Shown: positions 1-10,699 of the stretch, piece after piece | How the letters are laid out: each line of letters begins with the position of its first letter | Numbering within the stretch: position 1 is the first letter of the stretch | Assembly: GCA_004369045.1 (NCBI GenBank) | Contig: ML213518.1 | Coordinates: 192,286-256,285, forward strand | Length of the DNA stretch: 64,000 nucleotides | Direction: 5' to 3' | From: Heliocybe sulcata | Taxonomy: Eukaryota; Basidiomycota; Agaricomycetes; Gloeophyllales; Gloeophyllaceae | Translations under genes and position numbers: made by a program | The notes under the pieces: generated by a model | Told to the model about the DNA's origin: nothing | The model's database searches: none | The model's input: the letters and a program-made list of their open reading frames with translations, nothing else

Positions 1-1977
1 TACTAAAGTAGTGTATATGACTTCACCACAGTTGTGGTAAATTATATATAAAGACTAGTGACCACTAGTGTTTACCGGGGATTCTGGATGCTTTGTTCAA
101 CTGTTATGGGTGGTCACTAATACTGACACTTAACTAGTAACACAGCAGTAGTACTTCGGACGGCACACGAGGCTGCTAAAACAGGGACGGAAATAAAGAC
201 AGACACACTAATAGCGGCACTTCTCTGTTGCAAACACTCTTGATGAAGTCAGAAGATGATAGAGGCCACCTTTGTCATAGAAACACTTATTGTAGGACTG
301 AGATGTAAATGGTGAAGATAACTTGATTCCTACAAACACAAGCAGCTGCCCTATATACCAAGTCCGTCAATTGTACTACTGTCCTCTCCTAATTGCCCGC
401 AATGCTCCCTATGTGGTGCGTTTCCATCACTAGCTCTCAAATGTGTCATCTCCTGCTCATACCTCAGTCCTTTGTCCAGTCCCAATACACGACCCTGAGC
501 CTATCCCTAAGTGGCTCCTGCTGCTCCTGCTATATCAAGGATAAGCCGTATGGCAACCTTGCTTGTGCCTGCTGACTACAGCCATTGCTGATGGCATTGG
601 GAAATGTGCATCTGATAGTGAGATATGCCGGACTCAGCATTAGCAGCATCAACTGTGCTGGTGGCCAGTGCACCATGTGCCAGACAGCCACGAGTGCCTC
701 AGCCTTCCGAGACTCCTGCCTAGATTTGCTCCGCTGAACCATGGGCCATACAGTCTCAACCACTCCTTTACACACTGAATTTCCATTGATCTCTGGTCAT
801 TGAAGTAAGGGTTAAAAAATGGTTTTTTTGTGACTAGATAATCCACATATGTACTATGTATGTTTACACAAAATTTGAGCCCGAAATATCATAAACTTGT
901 TGTGATAGAAATCAAAAGTTTTGGATGGACCATTCGCATGAACACACATCCTTTACACAGCCATGTCACAGGCGTGACATGCTGATTTTTCATCACCTTC
1001 TGCCCCACCCAACTCATTTTGATCTTCTAAACTGACTTGTAGAAGTTTTGCAAGATACAGATGTCTTAGCAAACACATTTCTAAGAGTGGCGGTGGTCAG
1101 TTTCTTCTGAGCATTGTGGGTGTCTCAGGCATCACATGGCTTGCACCTGCCTTATTCGGATGACTTGCTGCCACAGTGGCCCACCATTGACCATATTTTG
1201 GCCATAACTCAATGGGTGTTGCCCGGTTCAATGGCTTTCTATATCGAAAATAATGCTGAGAATGGTACTCATATAATGCAGGTATAAGTGAGCCACCAAT
1301 TTCTCATGTACCTTAGCTAGGCTTCTCTCAAGTTTTTTTGTTTGGTCTGGGTCTTGCATTGATAAGGCTATCACTTCCAAACTACAGATTCAAACTGGAT
1401 ACAATGTCTTGTATATAGTGCACAGGTATTGTATATATATGATCAGAAAAAATCCGGGCATCAAAGCTTACAGGGAAGTAATGGGAGTGAAGTGTGTAAA
1501 TGAGTAGTTGTGTATAAAGGAGCGGTTGATGACTGTACAGTTGCCAGGAATGACAGCGACTGCCAAGTTGATGATGAGTCAGCCGGCCAGGTGTGCCAGA
1601 GCGACCAGTCATTTGGCAGTGGCCAGACATTCATATGAGCTAATCACCATTAGTCATCGGCCCGCCAGACTTCCTGTGGCAGTGTCAGCTGAGAAGGACG
1701 GCAATTCAACTGAATATGGCCCAGGTGGCAACACTGATGCGTCCTCACTGACATTGAATGGAAGTGTTGTCATCCCAGAATAGTGTAGTTGGCGCATAGA
1801 GTCCAGTTAGCCACTGGTGCCGAGAATAGCAAGAGACTGCCACAAGAAGATACCAGGAATAGAGTGGCATATCCGAGAATAGCACAGAAGCTCAGGGAAG
1901 TGCAGAAGTCCCACTAAACACAATCTCTGGGGCCAGGAATGCGGTGGAGCATATCAACGTGATGCAGCCACTCAGCA
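1..1977. other. AT-rich non-coding stretch, no gene seen
   Basis: No open reading frame here resembles a known protein and none shows a convincing splice structure. The first ~50 bases (TACTAAAGTAGTG..., then a CACAGTTGTGGTAAA core) recur in diverged form near 17,985-18,036 and 14,925-14,975, so the window opens inside a dispersed repeat. The rest is moderately AT-rich and looks like old, unassignable transposon debris. Confidence 0.6.
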
Positions 1978-2078
1978 TTTTGCACTTGTTGAAGGGTCCC
2001 TTAACCTGTTCCTCTTTGGAACTCCCTTCAACAATGTGTAGCCTTGCCAGCTCACTGGTTGTTAAGGTAGCCCTTACA
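1978..2078 (+). repeat. Ty3/gypsy LTR fragment
   Basis: About 100 bases match the 3' part of the LTR family seen complete at 15,801-16,066, ending in the same AGCCCTTACA terminus. The 5' part is absent. It is a truncated fossil LTR with no attached coding region that I can recognise. Confidence 0.8.
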
Positions 2079-2408
2079 GACAAGTGGTTCAACTTCTTAT
2101 TCCATCGGAAGCAGCAATTTTCAGACAGCAGCGGTCCTGATGCTTCAGGGATTGAGTCTCAGCATGGCAGCCAGAGTGAGTGGGCTGGGGCCTCAGATGC
2201 AGGTGAACACAAAGGCAATGATGATGAAGGGCACTTGAGGCTTCGTCAGCAGGCATATCAGAAGAAGAAGAAGTCAAATGTTTACACAACCCATGTACCT
2301 GCGCACCTCTCCAAGACTGTAAATCACACCTCTCATTTGATTCTTGGTCTAATATTCTTTCCTAGGCAACAGCATTCTTCGATGAGCTGAGAGATGCCAT
2401 GACAGAGA
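2079..2408. other. Non-coding spacer between LTR fragments
   Basis: The stretch has an A-rich GAAGAAGAAGAAG run near 2,260 and no recognisable gene. It is probably transposon debris between the gypsy LTR scrap and the inverted copia LTR arm. Confidence 0.5.
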
Positions 2409-2540
2409 TATCAAGCTGGGAAGCCTGGAGGTCTCAAACAGTGCACAGGGAAGCCTGAGTCAAGCTCTATTAAGTTGAATAGATACATGACATGCAAGAG
2501 ACATACCTGAGTCAAGCTCTATTAAGTTGAATGAAGAAGA
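2409..2540 (-). repeat. Inverted copy of the copia LTR end (left arm)
   Basis: Roughly 130 bases starting TATCAAGCTGGGAAGCC are the reverse complement of 2,792-2,926, giving a long, nearly perfect inverted repeat around a ~250-base centre. The arm contains the motif GAGTCAAGCTCTATTAAG twice. The right arm ends exactly where a copia primer-binding site begins, so this arm is best read as the end of a second copia LTR in the opposite orientation. A MITE with long terminal repeats is the alternative. Confidence 0.7.
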
Positions 2541-2597
2541 TATCGGCATTCATGCCTACGAGGTCAGCAATACTCAAGACTAGCGCAAAACAAAATG

Positions 2598-2669
2598 TGC
2601 TCTTGCCCGGGATTGAACCTGCAGCATCCAGGCTGCAGGTAGGTGCTCTTACCACTACACCATTCGACT
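2598..2669 (-). pseudogene. Degenerate tRNA-like sequence
   Basis: On the minus strand there is a good RNA polymerase III A box (TGGTGTAGTGG, 2,652-2,662) and B box (GGTTCAATCCC, 2,609-2,619) at tRNA-like spacing. The acceptor halves do not pair. The anticodon region is replaced by a strong inverted repeat (CCTGCAGC...GCTGCAGG). I read it as a tRNA pseudogene or the head of a tRNA-derived SINE, not a working tRNA gene. A tentative fold would put AGC (Ala) at the anticodon, with low trust. Confidence 0.5.
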
Positions 2670-2734
2670 GTTGCTTACCTCTTTGACTTAGACCTCTTAG
2701 CTACTCTTTCTTTCTCACATTCCTATTTTGTCTA

Positions 2735-2926
2735 TACAGTTCCAAGCCACTTCCCACGCTCTGCAAAGAGAGAAAACGGCGCTGAGTCAAGCTCTCTTCT
2801 TCATCCAACTTAATAGAGCTTGACTCAGGTATGTCTTTTGCATGTCATGTATTTATCCAACTTAATAGAGCTTGACTCAGGCTTCCCTGTGCGCTGTTTG
2901 AGACCTCCAGGCTTCCCAGCTTGATA
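2735..2926 (+). repeat. Ty1/copia 5' LTR, 3' portion
   Basis: This stretch matches the LTR-like tail of the minus-strand copia fragment at 15,076-15,560. It ends at 2,926 immediately before a sequence complementary to the anticodon loop of initiator tRNA-Met. The left limit of the LTR is not clear, and no second copy is found beyond the 3' end of the coding region near 7,800. Confidence 0.65.
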
Positions 2927-5900
2927 GGTTATGAGCCCAACGCTTTAGGACTCTCAAATCGCACTTTTAGCCCATCATCTGCGCTCTAGAGGTACATCCA
3001 ACCTCATCTGGACCCATCCATCCTCCATCCATCTCCAATTCGACTTTTCACACCTTCTAGCAGTCCATCCAGACTGCAGAACGTCGAACTCGGTCTTCTA
3101 TCACTGTTCTACGCTTTTTCGCTGCGCGATTTCGCCTAGGAACGCTTCTGGATGCCCCAGGACCGTTTTCCGAGCCTCTACTCCCCTGCTTTCGCTCCAA
3201 CTCGTCTCTCTGAGCTCCTAGCACTCCTTGCTGCACTCTACGCTCATCCTACACTCCTATCGCTCCCATCGACGCCCCATCGTTCTACATCGCCCTACGT
3301 TGTTCCGTCGTCATGTCTACCACGAAGCGAACGTTCCCTGACCTCGGGGAGCGCAACTACGGCGCCTGGGCTAACAACATGGAGGCCTTCCTGAAGACTT
3401 AACCCCAGCGCTGCGCCATTGCCCGCTGACACGACCAACGTCACCCCGGAGGAGCGTAAGGAGATTAGGGACTGGGAGAAGTGCAAGGCGCAGGCGGCGG
3501 GGCATATATGGTTGGCGATTGAGGATGCGCAAAAGGTGCATGTGAAGGAGGTGAAGGACAAGCCGGACTTGATGTGGCAGCGGTTGCGGGACGTGCACGT
3601 CCAGCAGAAACCAGGTGCGCGCTTCAACACCTATGACTCGCTCCTCAGCCTTCACAAGGAGGAAGGGGAGACCCTCGTCGCTCTTGCTGCTCGCGGGGAC
3701 AAGGCGCTGCAGGATATCAAGGCCCTGCGCCCTGCTACCTTCACCATCGACCAACTCGACGACGACCTCGCTGCCATGGCTCTCATCCGCACTCTTCCCT
3801 CCGAGTACAGCAGCTTCGTCTCCTCCCTGCTCCTCCTCGACTCCCTCGACCGCACCAAGCTTCACGCCGCGTTCCAGAACGAGGAATCCCAGCGCACCAC
3901 CCGCAACGTCGACACTACGCTCGCTATGCGTGCTGTCGCTGCTACTAGCTCTAGCTCGTCTTCGGGCGTACGTTGCACGTTCTGTGACTACGAGGGGCAT
4001 CTGGAGGCCAACTGCAAGTTCAAGGAGAACGCAGCCAAGGCGCAGAAGGTCAAGAGGGCTGAGCGTCGCCAGGATCGCCGTGGAGGCAAGAGGAAGGCTC
4101 AGGGCGCGAACGAGGTGTCCGAGGACATTGGCGAGTCTGCTAACGTCGCCGAGTATGCTGGCAAAGCAAGTGTCGCCCTCTCTACTGCTGAGCGCTCCTC
4201 CTGGCTCTCGTCTCCGGCAGCGGCTAACTGGAACACGGATACAGGTGCTACTTCACACATGATGCCTCACCGTCACTGATTTATCTCCTACTCGCCCCAC
4301 ATCGTCCCAGTCCGTCTCACTAATCATTCGATCATCTACTCTGCTGGGATGGGGTCTGTGATGTTCGAGCCGGTCATTAGAGGGTCAAAGGCGGCAGCTG
4401 TACTACTACACGATGTCCTTCATGTTCCTCAGCTTGGGTCCAATCTACTATCTGTTTACCATCTTACCAAGGCCAAGGGCTATCGATGCGAGATCCAGGG
4501 CGCTTCTGCCGCGTTCTACATCAACAACAAGCTGGTCTTCACCGCGTCTGTCAATGACCGCAACACCGGGTACTTGGATGGCCGTACTCTGGTCGGCACA
4601 TCGCATGACGCTTCGCTAGCGGACGCTGCGCCGCTCGACTTAGCGCTTTGGCACCGTCGTTTATCTCATGTGAACTACGACTACATCCAGCGTATGAAAG
4701 ATAAGCAGCTTGTCCAAGGCCTCACCATTTGCTCTTCTGCCGCTCCAGACCCCATCTGCGAACCATGCATTGCTGGTAAGCAGCACCGTCACGACGTCCC
4801 ACAGCACGCCACATGCCCTTCCTCTCCGCTCGACCTTGTCGTCTCTGATCTCAAAGGTCCACTGCCTACCGCCTCGTACGAGGGTTTCCGCTACTGGATC
4901 ACCTTTATCGACGCTCATACGCGCTACTGGACTGTCGCGTTTCTGCGGGAGAAGAGCGATGCCTTTGCTGCCTTCAAAGTCTTCAAGGCGCAGGTTGAGA
5001 ATGAGCAGGGAGCAAAGATCAAGTGCACTATGGATGATAAGGGTGGCGAGTATGTGGGATGTGAGTGGGATGAGTTCTGCCGCAAGGAGGGGATTGTGCG
5101 CAAACACACTGAGACGGACGAGCCGTATCAGAACGGTATTGCAGAGCGCGCTAACCAGACAATTCAGGCAGCCGTGACTGCGATGCTCTTCGAGGCAAAG
5201 CTCCCTGCATCATTCTGGTCTGTTGCCATGTGCTGCTTTGTTCACGTCGAGAACTGCGTTCCTCACGCAACACTCTCTGGTGGTTTTTCCTACTCACTCT
5301 GGAAGAAGGCAAGAAGCCGGATGTGTCCTATGTCCATGTCTTCAGCTCTCTGGCCTATGTCCTCATATGCAAGACGCAGCACAAGCGCTTCAACCTCACA
5401 CGCGCAAGTGTATCTTTGTTGGCTATGCTGCTCGCACTCACACCTGGGTGTTCTGGGATCCTATGGAGTGCAAGTTCTTCAACAGCTCCAATGCTGTCTT
5501 CGACGAACGCTGCTTCCCTGGCAACCACTGGGCATTAGCCTGTCAGGTGAGCCTGTTGAGTCAGTGGATGTACCCGATCCGGGGGAGATGACGAGCTCCC
5601 TGTGGATGCACGTATCAGGGGGGAGACAACAATGATGACAATGCTCCGTTACCTCCACCTAAACCTTGCACTCCTTCACCAGCACCTGCTCAGCCTCCTG
5701 CACCCCCACAAATCGACCCGGCGCGATCGCCACCTCCTACAAGATGCTCAACACGCTCTATACATCAGCGCGGCTCTTTGAACGAGAGCATGCTCCAACG
5801 CCGCAATGCAGCTCCTCCTGGTACCAGAGTCTCTCCTGCTGTGCCGGACGCTCGTATCAAGTCCGAATCGCCGTCTCCGAATCCCCTCGCGCTCCCAACA

Positions 5901-7810
5901 CCTCCTCCCGCCTCAGTCGAAGAGTTCTTGCCTCCAGACGATTCCGTGGATGAGGACGAGCTCAACATCAGACCTGAGGTGACGGCGACGCCAGCTCAGC
6001 AGCTGCGATGTCTGCGGCACTGGACTACCTTCTGGACGGCCAAACCGTTGAGTACTGGTCTTTAGATGAGGCGCTGAACTTCGCTTTCGAGTCTGTTGTC
6101 CAGAACGCTTGTGAGGGCCGGGAACACGCTGGAGAGCCGCGTACATTCCATGAAGCGATGCAGTGCCCAGAGGAAGAGCGCCAGCAGTGGTTGAAGGCTG
6201 CACAAGACAAGATCCAGTCTCTAGTCGAGAACGGGGTGTTTGAGCTCGTCGAGTGCCCTCCTGGCCGCAAGGCTATTGGCAGCCGCTGGGTGTTTCGCGT
6301 CAAGCGCAACGCGGACGGATCCATCAAGCGCTACAAGGGGCGACTGGTTGCGAAGGGCTTCTCACAGCGTCCTGGTTTTGACTACAACGAGACGTTTGCT
6401 CCTACGCCCAAATGGGTCTCGCTGCGGACTACATTGGCACTGGCTGCTCTGGAGGATTTGGAACTTGAGAGGATCGATATCTCGACCGCGTATCTGAATG
6501 GTACGCTGGAGGAGGACGTCTACATGAAGCAGCCGGAGGGTTTTGAGGAGAAAGGACCAGAGTGGGTCTGGAAGCTGCATAACTCGCTGTACGGACTGAA
6601 GCAGGCTGGGCGTCGCTCGCACGAGGTCTTGACCAAGAAGCTGGGCTTCACTCGACTCACCTGCGAGCACAGTGTCTGGGTCTATCGCAAGGACAATGCA
6701 CGTATCATTGTTCCTGTCTTTGTCGACGATATGACCATTGCCGCTAAGTCTAAGGCTGCCATCCAGCAGGTCAAGGACGATCTCCGGCAACACTTCAAGC
6801 TCCGTGACCTTGGTGCAACCTCTTGGCTTCTAGGTGTCGAGATTACTCGTGACCGCTCTGCGCGCTCCCTTTCCATCTCCCAGCGCTAGTACATCCTCGA
6901 CGTCCTACAGCGCTTCAACATGGCTGACTGCGACTCGCTGTCAACGCCTATGGACCCTGGTCTCAAGTTGAGCGTTTCCATGGCTCCTCAGACCAAGGCC
7001 GAGGTTGAGGAGATGCGGTCTGTGCCGTACATCAATGCTGTTGGTGCCCTTGCCTACCTGTCTGTTGCTACGCGTCCAGACATCGCCTATACTGTTGGAG
7101 TCTTAGCGCACTTCAGCAAGAACCCCGGCAAGTGTCACTGGAAGGTGGTGAAGCACCTCTTTCACTATCTGAAGGGGACTGTCAACTACAAGCTTACCTA
7201 TGCTCCCTCATCGTCAACTGCTCTTTTCACCACCTTCACGGATGCTGATCATGCTGGCAACCCGGACAACGGTCGCTCTACTAGCGGCTATGTTGTCAAG
7301 ATGGGCACTGGTGCTATCTCCTGGTCTAGCCGACTTCAGTCGATCGTGACGCTGTCCACCACTGAGGCTGAATACGTTGCCGCTGTCTCTGCTGCTCAGG
7401 AGATTCTCTGGCTTCGCAACTTCCTGGAAGAACTCAGCTACCCCACTTCTGGTCCTTCTATCCTCCACATCGACAACCAGTGGGTGCTACAAGTCGCCAA
7501 GAACCCGGAACACCACAGACACATGAAGCACTTGGACTTGTGGTTCTACTGGCTGCGCGATGAGGTTGTGTGTGGGCGGATCAGGCTGGCACATCTTAGG
7601 ATGGATGTGATGCTGGCGGATGTGATGATGAATGGTCTGGTGAAGGGGAAGGCCCCTGAGCTGTCTTACATATGCAGCACACCTGACTGGAACACTACAA
7701 CCACCACAAATCACCTGATTGCAAGGAACAGCCATGCAATTCAGGATCAGCCAGAGATTTGGGTCAAGATGACCTCCCCATTGCAGTTTGCTATTTTTAG
7801 AACATGGTAA
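2927..7810 (+). mobile_element. Ty1/copia retrotransposon, broken fossil
   Basis: Parts appear in copia order. A primer-binding site at 2,927-2,938 (GGTTATGAGCCC) matches the half-tRNA initiator-Met primer that copia elements use. Gag runs over about 3,310-4,280 with a CX2CX4HX4C zinc knuckle and ends in the protease motif DTGATSH. Integrase lies at about 4,350-5,640 with a GAG-pre-integrase segment. Reverse transcriptase is at about 6,010-6,890 with FVDDM. RNase H is at about 6,920-7,700 with TEAEYVA. The 3' LTR is not seen. The order IN before RT/RNase H defines copia against gypsy. The element is a fossil with about three or four breaks. Its codons are still well preserved, so it is not very old. 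Confidence 0.9.
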
Positions 7811-8277
7811 ACAGGTGTACACAAAGCCAACCATGGCCCCACCAATTTTTGCAGATTTTCCCCGATTCTTCCTGATTTTTTGGCAGTACCACAACCTATT
7901 TTACCTGTTTTGGGTAACCATTCCCACACTAGACCCCCCCAGAACAGGTCACTTTTTGTTTTTGGATTTTTTCCAATTTTTTCCTGATTTTCTAGCAGCC
8001 CCACAGGCTTTTCTACCAGTTTGGGGCGTATGTTCCCACTCAAACCCACCCCATCTGTCTCCTGGCTATTTTGGGAATATGTTTTCTCCATATTGGAGCT
8101 TCCATAATACCCTTATGTCTGGCTGGTCCACGGCAGGACCACCAAGGATCATCTTCATTAGGCTACAACAGCATTGTGATGTCTGTGGCTCTCCCTGCAC
8201 AGCCACAGAAAGCATATTATAATACAGCTGTAGGATATATCCCTATATCACAAAAGCGCTACAGCATGGCCTCATAG
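7811..8277. other. T-rich non-coding stretch with an internal duplication
   Basis: Two diverged copies of a ~70-base T-rich unit (around 7,855-7,925 and 7,970-8,045, both containing CCTGATTTT followed by GGCAG/AGCAG and a TTCCCAC-like end) lie between the copia 3' end and the minus-strand gypsy remnant. No gene is seen. Confidence 0.5.
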
Positions 8278-10380
8278 GCAAGGGGTTGAACTCAGGTTCC
8301 TCGTCCTCCTCATTCTCAACATGGACCTTGGGTGCTGGTCCTGACTGCAGAGCCAGCTTGCGCTTCTGATCAAGGCGACGAGCAGCGAGGCGGAACTTCC
8401 TCTCCTGCTGTACCTCCAGTCTGCATGCCTGGCAACGAGCGGGGCAGCACATCATGGCAACCTTGCCAGTCGGCCAGTCCACGTCTGGGTTGTGCTCACA
8501 GAGCCAGCCATGCCTGAGAACAATATTGTGCTTCCCAAGCCTGGTCCCTGCAAGGTTGATACACTCCATATGGTCATGGTAGCGGAGGACTGTGTTGACA
8601 ATCTCCTCGATTGAACCGGCCTTGTTTGGGGTACTGTCCATGTTGAACACAGGTAATGGCTGGAGCAGCTTGCGAGTGGGCAGACCCTGTTCGCAAACGT
8701 AGGCTGGACTGATGTACCCAGTACTAGTCACACCGCTGTCAATCAGAGCATTGGTCGAAACAACCTTCGCCATCTGCGTAGACTCTAGCTCCACCTTGAT
8801 GCTGGTAGAACATGGTCTGGGGATAGCAGAGATGACATACTTGCGTGGAAGCTTACGCTCCCAATGTGGTAGCAGGTGGTACAGAATGAGCTTCGGTTGA
8901 ACAACCAGGGATGGAGGTGCAAGAGTGGAGGCAACTATCTCAGGAGCGAGTTCTGCCGAAGGGGACTCGAGGGAATCAGAGACCTCTTTGACAGGGAGCA
9001 AGGTGAAGCAGTTGGCGGATGAAAGAGCTGGGTGAGGAGTTATGACAACTGCAGGTGCTGGCAGTGGTTCCGCAACCAGGGTAGGCTCAGGAGAGGTCTG
9101 GTCCGCAACTGTGGAGCTGAAAACCTCGCTCTCGCAAATGCTTCGAGCATAACACTTCGCTGCTGAGATCCACCCTTTGAGGTCCGAGTCAGAAGGGCAG
9201 CCCAATGAGGTGGCTAGCAGGGTCTCGATATCTCGGTGAAGACTGCGGCAGAAGTTCAGGACACTCATGGATGCAAGTCCTGGATCCGAGGAGCGCAACT
9301 GGGCAAGGCGGAGCAACCGACAGAACAAGTCAATATACTCCTCAACTGAAGATGAACCCTGGTAGTAATGAGTGCCTACCAAGGTTAAGGCAGCATCTGC
9401 ACATTCATAGGGGGAAATGAACTTGCATGCAAACTCAGCTTCAAAGCCAGCCCAGTCCTCAAAGTAGGGGTTGCCAGTCTCACGCTCGACCTCATAGAGG
9501 TTCATCACAAAGTCCGCAGCTCGCCCAAACTTAAAGAAGCCAAGTGCCCATTGGATTCTTGTCTGGTTGTCAGAGAAATGACTGGGGTTGGTGCAAACGA
9601 GATTCCAGAAGTGCTGAGCATGCTCCCGCTTCCCATCAAAATCTGGGGGATTAGGGAAGTGTGGAGGTGCAAATGGGGAAGGATTTCCAAGACCAGAAGG
9701 AGGAGAACATGGAGTGCCAGAGCAGCTAACCCACTCTGGGATCCATTGTCCCTCAACATCAGAAGTGGATGGAAGGGAAGGTGTGGGGGGGGCGGGGGGG
9801 GGGCAATGGGTGTATGGGTAATGTCACCAGGGTGCGGGGAGACTGGATCACTAACAGAAAAGTAGGGTGTATTTGCACCAGAAGCCAGACCAGAGACCAA
9901 CAACAACTAATCCAACTTCTCTCTCACACCAACTTCCTCGGCAGCAATCACAGAGCTGCAAGCCTCCAACTGTTCAAGCCTAGCTAGGATACTGGAGGTG
10001 GTCACAGTGTCCATAGTTGGCACAGGGAGTGGGTAGAGAGGCCGTATGCTTCTGCATAAAGGAGGGGACTATATGATCTAACTAGAAGGGCCACTGGGTC
10101 TTGACTACCTGTAGCGAAGGAACGCTGACAGCTAGATGCCAGTAGCAGCCTCTAAGCATGGAATAAAGTCCAGTCCTTCAAAGAGAAATGTGTTCCTGCT
10201 GTAAGGGCTACCTTAACAACCAGTGAGCTGGCAAGGCTGCACGTTGTTGAAGGGAGTTCCAAAGAGGAACAGGTTAAGGGACCCTTCAACAAGTGCAAAA
10301 CAGAAGTGGCCACTCTGCGTGACACATGACGTCACGTCACGGTGGCTGGAAGCGAAGGTGGCTGAAGGTGAGCCCTTACA
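8278..10380 (-). mobile_element. Ty3/gypsy remnant: LTR, gag and protease
   Basis: Reading on the minus strand from 10,380 there is an LTR, then a gag-like region (about 9,900-9,000), then a retropepsin-like segment (about 8,800-8,430) with a DSG active-site motif and the HGWLCEHNPDVDW block typical of gypsy gag-pol. RT, RNase H and integrase are missing. A homologous remnant lies on the plus strand at 15,801-17,866. It is a broken fossil with large losses. Confidence 0.8.
10200..10380 (-). repeat. Gypsy LTR, short variant (181 bases)
   Basis: The ends are TGTAAGGGCT and AGCCCTTACA, a TG...CA LTR with 10-base inverted termini. The sequence just inside the element (from 10,199 downward) matches the sequence just inside the LTR at 16,067, which fixes this as the 5' LTR of the minus-strand gypsy remnant. 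It lacks the ~85-base internal unit present in the 266-267-base copies. Confidence 0.85.
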
Positions 10381-10699
10381 CATTTGCCGCACAAGGACTG
10401 ACGTGAGGAACAAATGGCTCAGACTTCTGTCCAGCCAAGCTAAGAGCAACACACGAGATGCCATGCGCTGAGCACGCATCTCCCATGCATGGTTTATTTT
10501 CTGCATGCTCAGTGCACTCTCGCCTTTCTCCTGGTTACACGTCACTCGCCAGCTTGGCACTTCACGTTTGTCTTTGTTCATAGTTCTCTGAGCTTTCCAA
10601 ATAGTCTACGACTCCTTCGGCCTTAATTCTCGCTTATTGTGCTTATTTATCGACCCCGGCTCCTGTTATCGGAATGACTCAGCAATCTCCCAAACCGAA

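Noticed and set aside
2598-2669. Functional tRNA gene
   Set aside because: Acceptor and T stems do not pair and the anticodon arm is replaced by a palindrome, despite good A and B boxes.
10200-10380. A 181-base MITE with TGTAAGGGCT inverted ends
   Set aside because: TG...CA ends, the 5-base target duplication at a sister copy, and adjacency to gypsy gag at two sites show that it is an LTR.
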